Origin: Ricinus communis
Taxonomy: Eukaryota; Streptophyta; Magnoliopsida; Malpighiales; Euphorbiaceae
Assembly (NCBI RefSeq): GCF_019578655.1
Contig: NC_063260.1
Location: 25,258,888 to 25,322,887, forward strand
Direction: 5' to 3'
DNA: 64,000 nucleotides
The notes under the pieces were generated by a model. It searched no databases, was not told the DNA's origin, and saw only the letters and a program-made list of their open reading frames with translations. Made by a program: the position numbers and the translations under genes. Positions 9,855-20,317 of this stretch are shown piece after piece. Every line of letters begins with the position of its first letter. The first letter of the stretch is position 1.

Positions 9855-12213
9855 ATGCTTTGTAGTTCTTCAACTAGATTTCTCTCTCTAAGAAGTGTTG
9901 GCTTAGCTTCGTTTCTTGTTTCAAAGCAATCATCTTTCAATTCAAAGCAAACCCTTCTGCAATCTTTTCATAATTCAACTGTTCCTTTGGTTTCTCGCTC
10001 CATTAATAGAACAGGGAATTCAAGGTCTGTGTTTTCTTCTTTAAGACTTGATCATACGATGGCTGCACCATCTGAACCTAAATCAGTCCATGACTTCACT
10101 GTTAAGGTAGTTCATTTGTTCTTCTGTTGTTTTCTTCTTTTTCTTTCTTTCTTAGTTTCAGTTTTGTTATGGAATATTCATTTTTAGGAATGGAGGCTTG
10201 CCCATCATGGTTTTGCTTTTTTTCTTTTTTTTTCCCTTCCCTTTTTGGGAAATGGGTTTTGCTTGCTTTAGTTTTTCTTGTGGATTATGGCTTAATTGGA
10301 CAAAGAAAAGTTATTTATTTTTAGGGTTAATGAGGTGTCAACAACAGTAGTTCAATCTATAGTTATAAAATAATGGAGGATTGAGTTAAAAAAAAAGGGT
10401 GCTTTAACAAAGTAAAGTGGCACCTTTCTAATGTTTAATTTGCAGGAGGAAATTCGATGTCCGCACCTTTGATTTTTTGAATTTTTCGATTTGCTTCCAA
10501 AGTTGAATACATCAAGCGTATGTTATATTTGTAGTTTCCTGTTAACCAGAGGAAACATAGGTTTCTATCGAGAGATCAATTTTCGCTATTCTTTTGTGAT
10601 TACTTTATATGTAGATATACCGAGTTCCTATTTTTTCTTTTCTCTAGTGTTCTGTGTTGAGCTAATCATTCTTTACTTGTATATGCTGTTTCTTCATGCT
10701 TCTTTTTTTCCCTATGTAGGACGCTAGGGGAAATGATGTTGATCTCAGCATTTACAAGGGGAAGGCTCTCTTGATAGTTAATGTGGCTTCGCAATGGTAT
10801 ACATTTTTTTTTTCCTTTTCCTTTTCCTATTGTGCCTGAGGGGAAGACGTTGAGGGGCTTCTGCCTCCTCTTCTCCTCCTCCTTTGAAGATTAGATATTT
10901 TTCATGACTCCACTATTTTTAATGAAACTCCTACACCAATAATTACAGTGCCTAACAATTACATCATCGCTTGAGAAATAAGGGCAGTGGAAAAACCCCC
11001 TTGTGGTGGCCGACAGGCTGAAGGATCCTTTTCCGCAACTTATCTCTGACACCATTAATACTGATTGCTTATCTTGTTTGTTGATACAGTGGCTTGACTA
11101 ATTCAAACTACACTGAGCTGACTCAGTTATACCAGAAATACAAGGATCAAGGTTTGCATTTTTATACTGCTCTGATACTCTTAGTTTATAGGCTTGCATA
11201 ATCATGCTCCAACTTATATCCTAGGAAAATGTATACACCTATATTCTGCAGTAGCTGGACTACTGTGTTGAATGCTCCTATACTTTCTTTTGGAGGAATA
11301 TATTTCATCATTGAAGTTCAATAGGGATATGAAATTGCTTGACCGTGGCCATGATTTCCAAAAATGATAATTCTGCTATTATGGAATTGGAAACTTTTAT
11401 CTTAGCACTTGCTTTTATACTGATGCAGGCTTGGAGATTCTGGCTTTTCCATGCAACCAATTTGGATCTCAGGAGCCAGGCACCAATGAACAGATCATGG
11501 AGTTTGCTTGTACTCGTTTTAAGGCTGAGTATCCAATTTTTGATAAGGTAGGAGCTGAAGTTTGACTTGCTCACACGGGAATTTCTTGGGTTGTCTGGGT
11601 TCATGATGGACTCTACACTAATCTAAACACATCCCATTTGTATTGTGGGATTTCATCATTCATCAGATGAGAGTATGGCTCCATAGACACACCTGTTCTA
11701 GCCAAGAATTTTCCCTGCTAACAAATCATAATTATATAACATATTGAAGAATAATTACAAATTCACTTATGCTTCCTTGCGCATACTTTTTATATCACAA
11801 ACTGAAAGGATAGCTTCATTTAGTTTTTTAAACATCTTGAGTTTATTACATAAAGATAAACCACGTCCATATGCCATATAATTATCTGGCTGATCATGTT
11901 GATAGGTTGATGTGAATGGAAACAATGCTGCTCCTATCTACAAGTTTTTGAAGTCTAGTAAAGGTGGACTTTTTGGGGACGGCATTAAGTGGAACTTTTC
12001 CAAGTTCCTGGTTGATAAAGATGGCAATGTTGTCGATCGTTATGCCCCAACTACTTCCCCTCTTAGCATCGAGGTGAAGCCCATTTGTGTTGTTTTATTT
12101 CTGTATTTAATCATGTTATTTAGACTTGATATATCTGGAAAATTAATATTGATCCTGGTTGATGCTGATACCCTCTGCAGAAAGATGTTAAGAAACTGCT
12201 GGGGGTTGCGTGA
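9855..12213 (+). CDS. GPX6: Glutathione peroxidase-like protein, mitochondrial type (GPX6-like)
   Basis: Six coding exons: 9855-10106, 10720-10796, 11090-11151, 11429-11547, 11906-12073, 12181-12213; 236 residues. All junctions are GT-AG and join in frame. Residues 1-68 are rich in Ser, Arg and Leu and lack acidic residues early on, as in a mitochondrial presequence. The mature part has the active-site motif NVASQCGLTN with cysteine in place of selenocysteine, FPCNQFG with the conserved Gln, and KWNFSKFLV with the Trp-Asn pair. Plant enzymes of this kind reduce hydrogen and lipid peroxides mainly with thioredoxin and can act as redox sensors. A second in-frame ATG at 10059 (codon 69) sits just before the conserved domain. 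The gene is tandem to a GPX8-type copy with matching introns. Confidence 0.95.
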
Positions 12214-12894
12214 GTAGCGGAAGGCAGGCTTAATCAAATAGTGGAGAATAAGTGAAGATATCACAACGAATAAGCACTGTGAAGAAGGGATGTAGTTTTA
12301 TAGTCTGTTTCCCTGATAGAAAATGTGTATTTCAACTCCATGATCAGACTTATTTTCTGATTGTTTAAATACTCTAGTAGAATTCCAAATGCTTGATGTT
12401 TCTATATAAAAGATCTAGCAGCATTTCCTTTTTTTTTTTTGCTCAGATTTAATAAGGTTGAAAATTTTGAAATCCATACCTCTTACACTATGAGGAGGCA
12501 TTTAACCGTTGAACTAATTATTAATCAAAAGTCCAGTTAGTTAATAATTGCCTGTTTGTTAATAATTTGTTTTCTAAACAAATAAAGTGTTAAAGAAAAG
12601 TTAGGTTTAGTTTAAGCTTTCGTTTGAAACGAGCTTTTATAGATTTTGTCTGTGAAATTATAAATTCGTATAAACTTAGATTTTTATTATTAAATTATGA
12701 GAGAATAGATTTTGAAAATATTCGTTATTTATTGAAATGAGAATTTTATAAAAATTCACCTTTTTATGCGAGTTGTTAAAGTCTCTCGGTGGCCAGTAAA
12801 ATTTCCTTATTTTCTTTTTTCGTCCTTCCATTGTCTATTATTCTATTCCATCACGACTTCAATTTCAGCCAACACTACAGGCAAAAAGGCTTGC

Positions 12895-13190
12895 AACTCT
12901 TTTGTTTTTTGTTGGTAATGGAAGGGGGGGAAGGCCCCAAAAACAATAAGAACTAAAAATTCACAAATCGCTCTCAACAAATCTTGAACCAAATAATGAA
13001 AAAGTTCTTCAGGAGGCATCAGGAAGAATCTGAAACCTGAATCTTGGGTCATAGCAGATTTTGCTATCCTATAAGCACACTCATTGGCTTCGCGATGAAT
13101 ACGGTGGCAGCTTACTTCCCATTTCCTGGACCTTTTTCTTCTAAAGCACGTGTGAGACACCAAAAGTATAATTTTATACAGCTGGATACG
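12895..13190 (-). pseudogene. LINE 3'-end fragment with RNase H C-terminus
   Basis: On the minus strand this stretch encodes WEVSCHRIHREANECAYRIA followed by MPPEELFHYLVQDL. The pattern W-x-V-x-H-x-x-REAN-x-x-A...A...PP...L...D matches the end of the RNase H domain of plant non-LTR retrotransposons. It is followed by CCTTCCATTACCAAC and an A-rich tail, also usual for these elements. Reverse transcriptase and everything upstream is missing, so this is a 5'-truncated dead copy lying in the spacer between the two GPX genes, in the opposite orientation to them. Confidence 0.6.
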
Positions 13191-13386
13191 TGCGAGTTCC
13201 AAACAGTCAAATAAACAATTAAAGCATACTTCTTGGTTCTGTTTTTTTGTTCATGCTACTTTCCCTTTCTTCAAAAAAGTCATATTTTTTTGTTTCTGTT
13301 TTCTTTTCCTGCTACTTTCCCTTTCTTGAAACTGTTTATTTGTTTAGTTGTCTTACTTGTGTTTGCCTTCTCTGCTTGCTCATTTC

Positions 13387-16310
13387 ATGGCAAGTCAATT
13401 CTCAAAATATCCAGAATCAGTCCATGACTTTGCTGTCAAGGTTAGCTCCTTGGCCTAAGTTTTAATCAGTTGATTCATAGTTAATTGTTTTGCCTGGTCT
13501 TCTATGCCAATTGCTTCTATATACGAAACAAAAACTGCATTTTGTTTCTTTTACTGACATGGGTTTGCTTAGCTTGTCCAAGATTGACTGCTTATAGGGT
13601 GTGGCTATATTCTAATACTATCAAGTATTTAGGCATGTTTAGGTTGCGGCTAGTTCATATTTAACCAAGTGTAGCTGTATCAATGTGAAACAATTCATAT
13701 TCTGTTTTGATTTAGAATAAAGGATTTATGGCAGAACACAATAGGCAAGAAGAGAACCAAATTTGTTAAGCTTTACAAGGGATATAGATGAAGTCGATAC
13801 CTTCATATTCAATCATAAATTCTACTGCTATAATATGTTACTGGAAAACCCAATAGCCAAAATCTGAAATCTCTTTTTGTTAGCTATCGAAGGAACTGTT
13901 TATGATGAGTCAGCCCTTTAAGTATGTTGATCTAGAAAGACTAGAATAATTGATTCTTATATATTTACTGCTCCGTTCAGATAGCTCTTGTATTGGAGTG
14001 CATCTAAGACCTGCAAATGCCTGAAGGCATTACTCAATAATCATGTGTTATAACTAATGGTTGAGTTGGACTAGTGGCCTAGTGACTGTGGTCCTTATTA
14101 TCCCCTTTCCTCTTGAGACAATATTAGCACTTGCAGGAGCATGACTGTCTTTCTCCAAAAAATGAACAAAACAAATAACGTGCATCTTTTGTTTCCAATT
14201 ACAGGATGCTAAGGGAAATGATGTAAATCTCAGCATTTTCAAAGGAAAAGTCTTATTAATTGTTAATGTTGCTTCAAAATGGTATTCTCATCTTCTTTTT
14301 CTCATTTTATTTTATGTGATTGAGTTTAAACTTTGTATTTGTGTGCTACTGCACTGTATCTTTAGACCTTATAAATTATTCAAGGTTCCAGTTAAAGTTC
14401 TCATAATCTTGTATTTTTCTTCAGTCCTCCCTGGATATTTACATAATCTTTGCTCTTTTTCTCTCTCTTCCACCTGCCATCTTCTTGTTTTGGGGGAAGG
14501 TTTTATCTGTTGATGTTGCTCATTGTTGTTTGATTTTATAGTGGAATGACCAACTCAAATTACACGGAGCTGAATCAGTTATATGACGAGTATAAAGATA
14601 AAGGTTAGCAATTTATACTTGCATTCTACATTCAATGCTTTTCATCTCAACAACCTTGAGAAGCTTGTTGCCTAAATGCCTGAAAGCCATTGCTTTGGAT
14701 CATATTGTCAAGTAATAATTTTCTTGCTTGTGAATCTCATTGCCTTCCTATCTTCATATCTCCGACCATGTTCAGCATGCTTGTCTTTGTCGCTCTATGT
14801 CTGATTAATATTTCATTCATCCTTGTTCCTTAAAATTTGCATATCTGAGATGGTTGTTCAGTAGTGTATCTAGATATTTGGTTTTTTTTCCACTTAAAAA
14901 AAAAAATCAAAATGGCATGTTTTTTTTATTTCTTTCTCTAGAAGATATCTAGCTCTTAACTTTATTTATCTTGTACAGGCCTTGAAATATTGGCATTTCC
15001 ATGCAATCAATTTGGTGATGAAGAACCAGGAAGTAATGATGAGATTACAGAGTTTGTCTGCTCTCGCTTTAAATCAGAATTTCCTATCTTTGACAAGGTT
15101 ATAGTCTGATATTTAAATTCACATAAAAATCTGAATATTGGCTTACTTCCCTTGGCTTTTTAAATTAACTTAGTTTGTTCTATTGTACTTTTGTTTAGCT
15201 AAGACTTCATTACAGATTGACCACTTAGCATTTCTAATTACTAATAAATGAGATTAACACCCACTGAATAAGATTGGAAAACTCATGAAGCATTAATAGC
15301 CAACCTCTAAGTTTTCTCTTGGTTGGTTACTTGGTGAAATACCTTTTACCCTGCAGGTAACTTCATTCTTCCTTCTTTTTGCAGTTAAATCTTTGATTGT
15401 CTTTAGCTAGGATAGGTGGTAGGGGTTCCAATTGATTGGTCGACACAAGTAGATTTGCATACTCTCTTGCTTTTTCATTTCAGCCATATAAGATTAAAAC
15501 AAGCATAAATTCTGATAGGAAATCTTGCTAAGATACTGAAAATTTTCTGAATGCCGGGTTTCTCTATGTGACTGCCAATTTGTTTGGTACCGTAGATGTT
15601 ATCATTTTCACTTGAAGCATGCAAGATTATATTCTAACCACTTGTCTAGTTCTGCCCATAGTAATTTGAAGTGAAAATGACTAATGAACATTGTGTGGTG
15701 TAAACTAAAATAGTTAGTCTTGGAGATATTATCAATGGTCATTTTACATTGATTACTTTATTGTGAACAATAATTTGATCTTCCTCGCACTTTTCGTATT
15801 AGATTGAAGCAAGTCAAAGGGCAATTTCATGTGATTAATAATTGTGATCCTTTAAGATATTATCAATGAATAGTTTGATGTGAATTTTTGGCCATTTATT
15901 TAGCATCTGGAAGTTTTATATGATTACTTTATTCTGTATGCTGATAATCTTCGTCATTCACTTTTTTGGTGTATCAGATTGAAGTAAATGGTGAGAATTC
16001 TTCTTCACTGTACAAGTTCTTAAAGTCAGGAAAATGGGGAATTTTTGGTGATGATATTCAGTGGAACTTTGCTAAGTTCCTAGTCAATAAGGATGGGCAA
16101 GTTGTTGATCGATACTACCCAACCACTTCTCCTTTAAGCCTTGAGGTAAATGTGCAACTCACTTTTTGAGCATGTTTAGATCTCTTGAGTTTATACGAGT
16201 TTATACTGGCACCTGCCTGGATTTAGTCCGAATTCGTTGACTTATCATGTTAATTCTTCAAGATTATTATGATATTGCAGCATGACATTAAGAAGCTTCT
16301 AGGAGTCTAA
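13387..16310 (+). CDS. GPX8: Glutathione peroxidase-like protein, cytosolic type (GPX8-like)
   Basis: Six coding exons: 13387-13440, 14205-14281, 14542-14603, 14979-15097, 15978-16145, 16281-16310; 169 residues. The four internal exons have exactly the same lengths (77, 62, 119, 168) and phases as those of the neighbouring GPX6-type gene, showing tandem duplication. The start ATG gives [18 protein letters not shown] with no presequence and no extension after the domain, so cytosol and possibly nucleus. Active-site motifs are [22 protein letters not shown] and [21 protein letters not shown] and the [11 protein letters not shown] block resemble Arabidopsis GPX8 more than GPX6. The expected activity is thioredoxin-dependent reduction of peroxides. 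Confidence 0.94.
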
Positions 16311-16600
16311 TTAGCTTCTGAGATGATACAACCTCATCGGGCTCTTGGGGGTGTCAAAGATTAGCGACTTAATCTCTTCTTGTGCATGTTGGTGTGCCTT
16401 GTGAAGTTTGTAGTGCAGAACGTGATGATTGTATGGGACATGAAATATTGCCCATGAAATATTGCCAAATGCAGTTTCTGAACACCTCCTTTGTTATATG
16501 GTTGGAAGATCAAGCACTTACTTTTTGCCTTTTCCTCTTTTTAGTTTGGCTGTGAAGTTTGAGTTTTGCCTTGGTTACTCTTGGTACCTATTTTCATGTA

Positions 16601-16775
16601 ATCATGGCAAGCACTGGTACTGAGCCTGCTGTTTTAGAGATGCCAGTTTATGGATACTGTTCTATGCAACACCTTCTCCAGACGTTGATCATGGCAAGCA
16701 CTAGTGCTGAGCCTGCTGGTGATAGAGATGCCAGTTTATGGATACTGTTCTATGCAACACCTTCTCCAGACGTTG
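16601..16775 (+). repeat. Tandem duplication, two units of 87 and 88 bp
   Basis: Units 16601-16687 and 16688-16775 begin ATCATGGCAAGCACT and end CCAGACGTTG. They differ at only about six positions, with a one-base length difference in the middle. The array lies about 290 bp after the GPX8 stop codon, in or near its 3' untranslated region. High identity means a recent event. Confidence 0.9.
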
Positions 16776-17042
16776 CACCAAGTATATCCAATAATTTGAC
16801 TTGTGTGTGCAACTAATATAGTGGCCAATACAAGTAACGCTATGATTTAATCTAGATACGCTTCAAGATTTATTTCAGTAAACTGAGTAATCATTTTTAT
16901 TGTACTCTCATGCTCTGATGCATTGCTGTCGGTACAATGCATGTAAACAATCTTATTGGCACGAACTCCTTAACAAGTATTGAAGAGTTCGACATGCATT
17001 ATTGCTAGATTTCTGAAATGAGGCCTTATTGATGTTGGAAAA

Positions 17043-17609
17043 TCAAGCATCTGTCCAGGTGATATCCATCCAACCCCATCTGCCATCACTTTCCTTAACA
17101 CCTAAAGCTTTCCAAACTGCTTTTGATGCATCGACAATGTTATTTGCACATGGTGGCTGATAACCATGCTCATTATCGCACCCCATGGTAGAGTCGCATT
17201 CATCCACCACCATAGCCTTAGTACTCTTTCCATTCCCATGAATGGTTATGTAATTATGGCACCTCTTCTTGTGATTGAACCATCCAGTCGACAATGCCAC
17301 CACAGGCGTATCATCGTCATGGTACTTTTGGTCACATTCTGACGGTCCACCGCCTTCTCCACCTTTCTGAAAGCTATTGATGGTCAAAGTCGCCTTTGTA
17401 CTCTTAGTCACCGGTGGTGAACACGTATAGGTAGTGTAGAACTTGCCTTCTTCGCAGCAATCAGAATCGTTGTTGTGGTTACATTCATTCGGAGGCTTCT
17501 TTCCCTTCACTCTGCCACTTGGTTTGCATTTCTGCGCCTCAGCCATTACAGTAGCAGAAGCTACAAGAACAAACAAGAGTAGGAGACAAGTAATGCGAAC
17601 TTTCTTCAT
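17043..17609 (-). CDS. Kiwellin / ripening-related grip22-like secreted protein
   Basis: Intronless gene for 188 residues with a clear signal peptide (basic MKKVR, then a Leu/Val-rich core to about residue 24, cleavage near AEAQ). The mature protein is cysteine-rich. It starts with a CKPSGRVKG...CNHNNDSDCC module and ends with a double-psi beta-barrel domain containing GPSECD, PVVALSTGWF, MVVDECDS, GCDNEHGYQPPC, NIVDASKAVW and the terminal DITWTDA, all kiwellin hallmarks. Kiwellins are apoplastic proteins; in maize one binds and inhibits a chorismate mutase secreted by a smut fungus, so a defence role is likely but untested here. A TATA-like element on the minus strand near 17663-17671 fits a short leader. 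The gene lies in the opposite orientation to the upstream GPX pair. Confidence 0.93.
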   Translation of the reverse strand: MKKVRITCLLLLFVLVASATVMAEAQKCKPSGRVKGKKPPNECNHNNDSDCCEEGKFYTTYTCSPPVTKSTKATLTINSFQKGGEGGGPSECDQKYHDDDTPVVALSTGWFNHKKRCHNYITIHGNGKSTKAMVVDECDSTMGCDNEHGYQPPCANNIVDASKAVWKALGVKESDGRWGWMDITWTDA

Positions 17610-17759
17610 TTTTGAAGATTTGATATTGCTTGGTGTGCAAAGAAGATAAAGGGAATTGTGGGTAAATATAGAAAGATGGGGCTGGAACTACAAGAGGACA
17701 GGACTGCCTCATGAATTGATAATTCTGGCAATATTTTATAATGGGCAGAATCAACATTA

Positions 17760-20317
17760 TTATTGGTATAGAATTTCAGTGCTTACAAGGATTCTGGCAT
17801 GTCAGGTAAGTATTTTACAATGCCATTAGGCCACAGGATTTGAAAATCAGTTGTATGAGCTAGGAATCCTCGAAAGGTTCACCCGCCGGAAGATTCGGTT
17901 AGAGGTCCCATGGGATCTAGAGAGATGGCACATGCAAACAAAAGATGTAAAGCTGGATGCCCTTTCTAATTTGTTTTCTTATTAATGAAATACGCAAATA
18001 CATATATAAATAAACAGTGACTAGGCTTCGAGGTAATATGACATCTTGGTTGTTTTATTTTGGCAATACGTACAGATTCCAGTTTTATGGTCTAGAAAAG
18101 TTCAACATTATGGAATCATTAGTTATGAATAGCTAAAGCCTCATGATGAAATTCTTAACAAGGGTTATTAATTGAACAGACTAGAGTTAAGAAAGCATAT
18201 ATTTATTTTTCTTTTCAACAAAATCCTAGTGTGATAATCTGATACCAGGCATTGGAGAGGGTAGTTAAGAACAAAGCTAATTTATGTTCTGTGGAATTGG
18301 CTATACGTGGGAAAAAAATGATAAAAACAAAAAAGTTGGTGCGTTCTTGTAGGGAGTTTATGTGATCAAAGCACGAACAACGCATAGCAGCACTAATATC
18401 CAATTCATATTGAAGAAGTTGACATCATTAAGTCCATTAAGTAGTCCAAAAATCAGTAATTATCATCACCACTTATAGAGTAAATGCTGTAACTATTCAG
18501 TATTTTAATCCTCTTTCAAGCACGCAATTTAATAAGTGAAGCTACCTAGTCTAAATTTTGTAAGATCCAAAAAGCGCATCATTGTTGGTATGTTTAATCT
18601 CTTTTGGTGTATATATACTTGTATATATGAGAGATAGATTCATCAGCTTCAGAAATATGGCACTTCCATTCGTGGGGGTCGGTTGAGATGGAGCTGGCCT
18701 GGGCTGTACAAGGCCTCCAAGTACTGGTTCAGCACTTGCATGAAAATTACTTGGCTGAAGAAATGAAGACTTGAAAGCTTGGAACTTCACATTACTTTGT
18801 TTCTTTTGAATTTAGGTGTATACACCCATCTTCCAAGACCTTAAGTTGATACCTTCATCAGAACAAGTCTGTATCATAGTCAATATTATGGAGAACAGAT
18901 TCATTGTTTTAGATCAGTTGAGTCATTAACCAATATCTAAGCCAAAGCTCATTTGTTGGGTATATTACAATCTAATGCATGTTTTAACGCATATAGCGGG
19001 AGCCACAACGTGCATATAAACATGGCTGCACAACTGCAAAACATTACTGGTTGTGTTGTTTAGAGTTTGATGCACAGTTCTTCGATGCTGTTGACATGAC
19101 ACCATTCCTTCAACTGAATAGTGTATGTGTGACTGGATTCCTGGAATATTCAAAGGTGAGGCTCACTGCCCTTGCAATTGTTGGTTTGTAAATAATTGGG
19201 TCGCATCTTGTACTAACTATTGGATATGTTTTTTGTTAGTGGCAAACAATTGTTGTATCCGAATCAGATTTAGTTTACAAGGCATACACCAAGGCCCACG
19301 CACCAATGTTTGGAACGCTTGCATTGGTTCATTTGTTGTAAACTAAACCTGTGACAAATATTTGTCCTGCAAAGTTCCCATGAGAGATGGCACATCGGTT
19401 GATTAGACGCCAAACGAAAATTTAAACTCACTTATACACCACCGGATTATTGTGTACAGAAAACAGTATATTTGAAAAGTATATATAGAAAATTACGATA
19501 TTTGAAACAAAATTAAATTCCGCAATGGGCAATAGAGTTTATCCCACATTGTTTATTTTATATTCCCCTACATCAAAACTAACTAATATATGGACAAATA
19601 TCTTATACAATAATCAATTTTCATCTCAATAATACATTAAATTATATAGTCTGGATGTCTAACCAAAGAAATATATTCCAAAACTATGCAAGTGATTTTC
19701 ATGTTGAGGGCATATACTTAACTCAAAAAGTCCACGTGGTCCAAAAATCAATCACAGATGTTAGTAGTAATTCTTTTAAACCCTGCAAGTATATTAAACT
19801 TACAATTCCTTTCAAATATGAGCAGAATATTGCACGAGCTCAATTATTGAATGAGTTGAACTCAAACTTTTAACTCATTTATTAGTACAAAAAGACAAGA
19901 ACCACACTCAAGCTCAATATAAAAGTCCTACCAAATACAAATCTTCCCGAGTTCTAACTAGAAATTTATTTTAAAACAGAAAAAAAAAAAAGAAAAAAAG
20001 AATGGTTGCAACATGGTAGAAATATGGAAACATGGGCATCACAAAAATCCAAGGTCCAAAGAATGACAGGCAATAGCCTGGAATAGTGATTATACTTTTT
20101 CTACTGACAGATTTGTCCTCCAGACTACAAGAAAATCTTTTCACAAGTTTCCATTGTAACTTAAAAATGATGATTGTTACAGACTAAGTTAGCACAAACA
20201 CATTGGACAGGAACCCCTAGCAGCAGGTGGAACTTGAAAATGTTTAAAACTATCATAGATTCAGTACATATACAACAACACATATGTACAAAAATTGCCA
20301 TGTGTCTGTTGCAGCAG
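17760..20317. other. Intergenic between kiwellin and AHL genes
   Basis: Contains the kiwellin upstream region and, at its right end, the probable 3' untranslated region of the minus-strand AHL gene. A few short open stretches occur (about 18551-18790 minus and 19021-19346 plus) but they lack recognisable domains and the second has in-frame stops. No RNA gene or clear mobile element was recognised. Confidence 0.45.

Noticed and set aside
18551..18790. Short proline-rich minus-strand open frame
   Set aside because: No signal peptide or known peptide-hormone motif, and the second half is low-complexity. Treated as chance.
19021..19346. Open stretch (AQFFDAVDMTPFLQLN ... VYKAYTKAHAPMFGTLALVH) that looked like a gene relic
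   Set aside because: Contains two in-frame stops, no recognised family and no clear exon structure. Could be a decayed fragment but not supportable.
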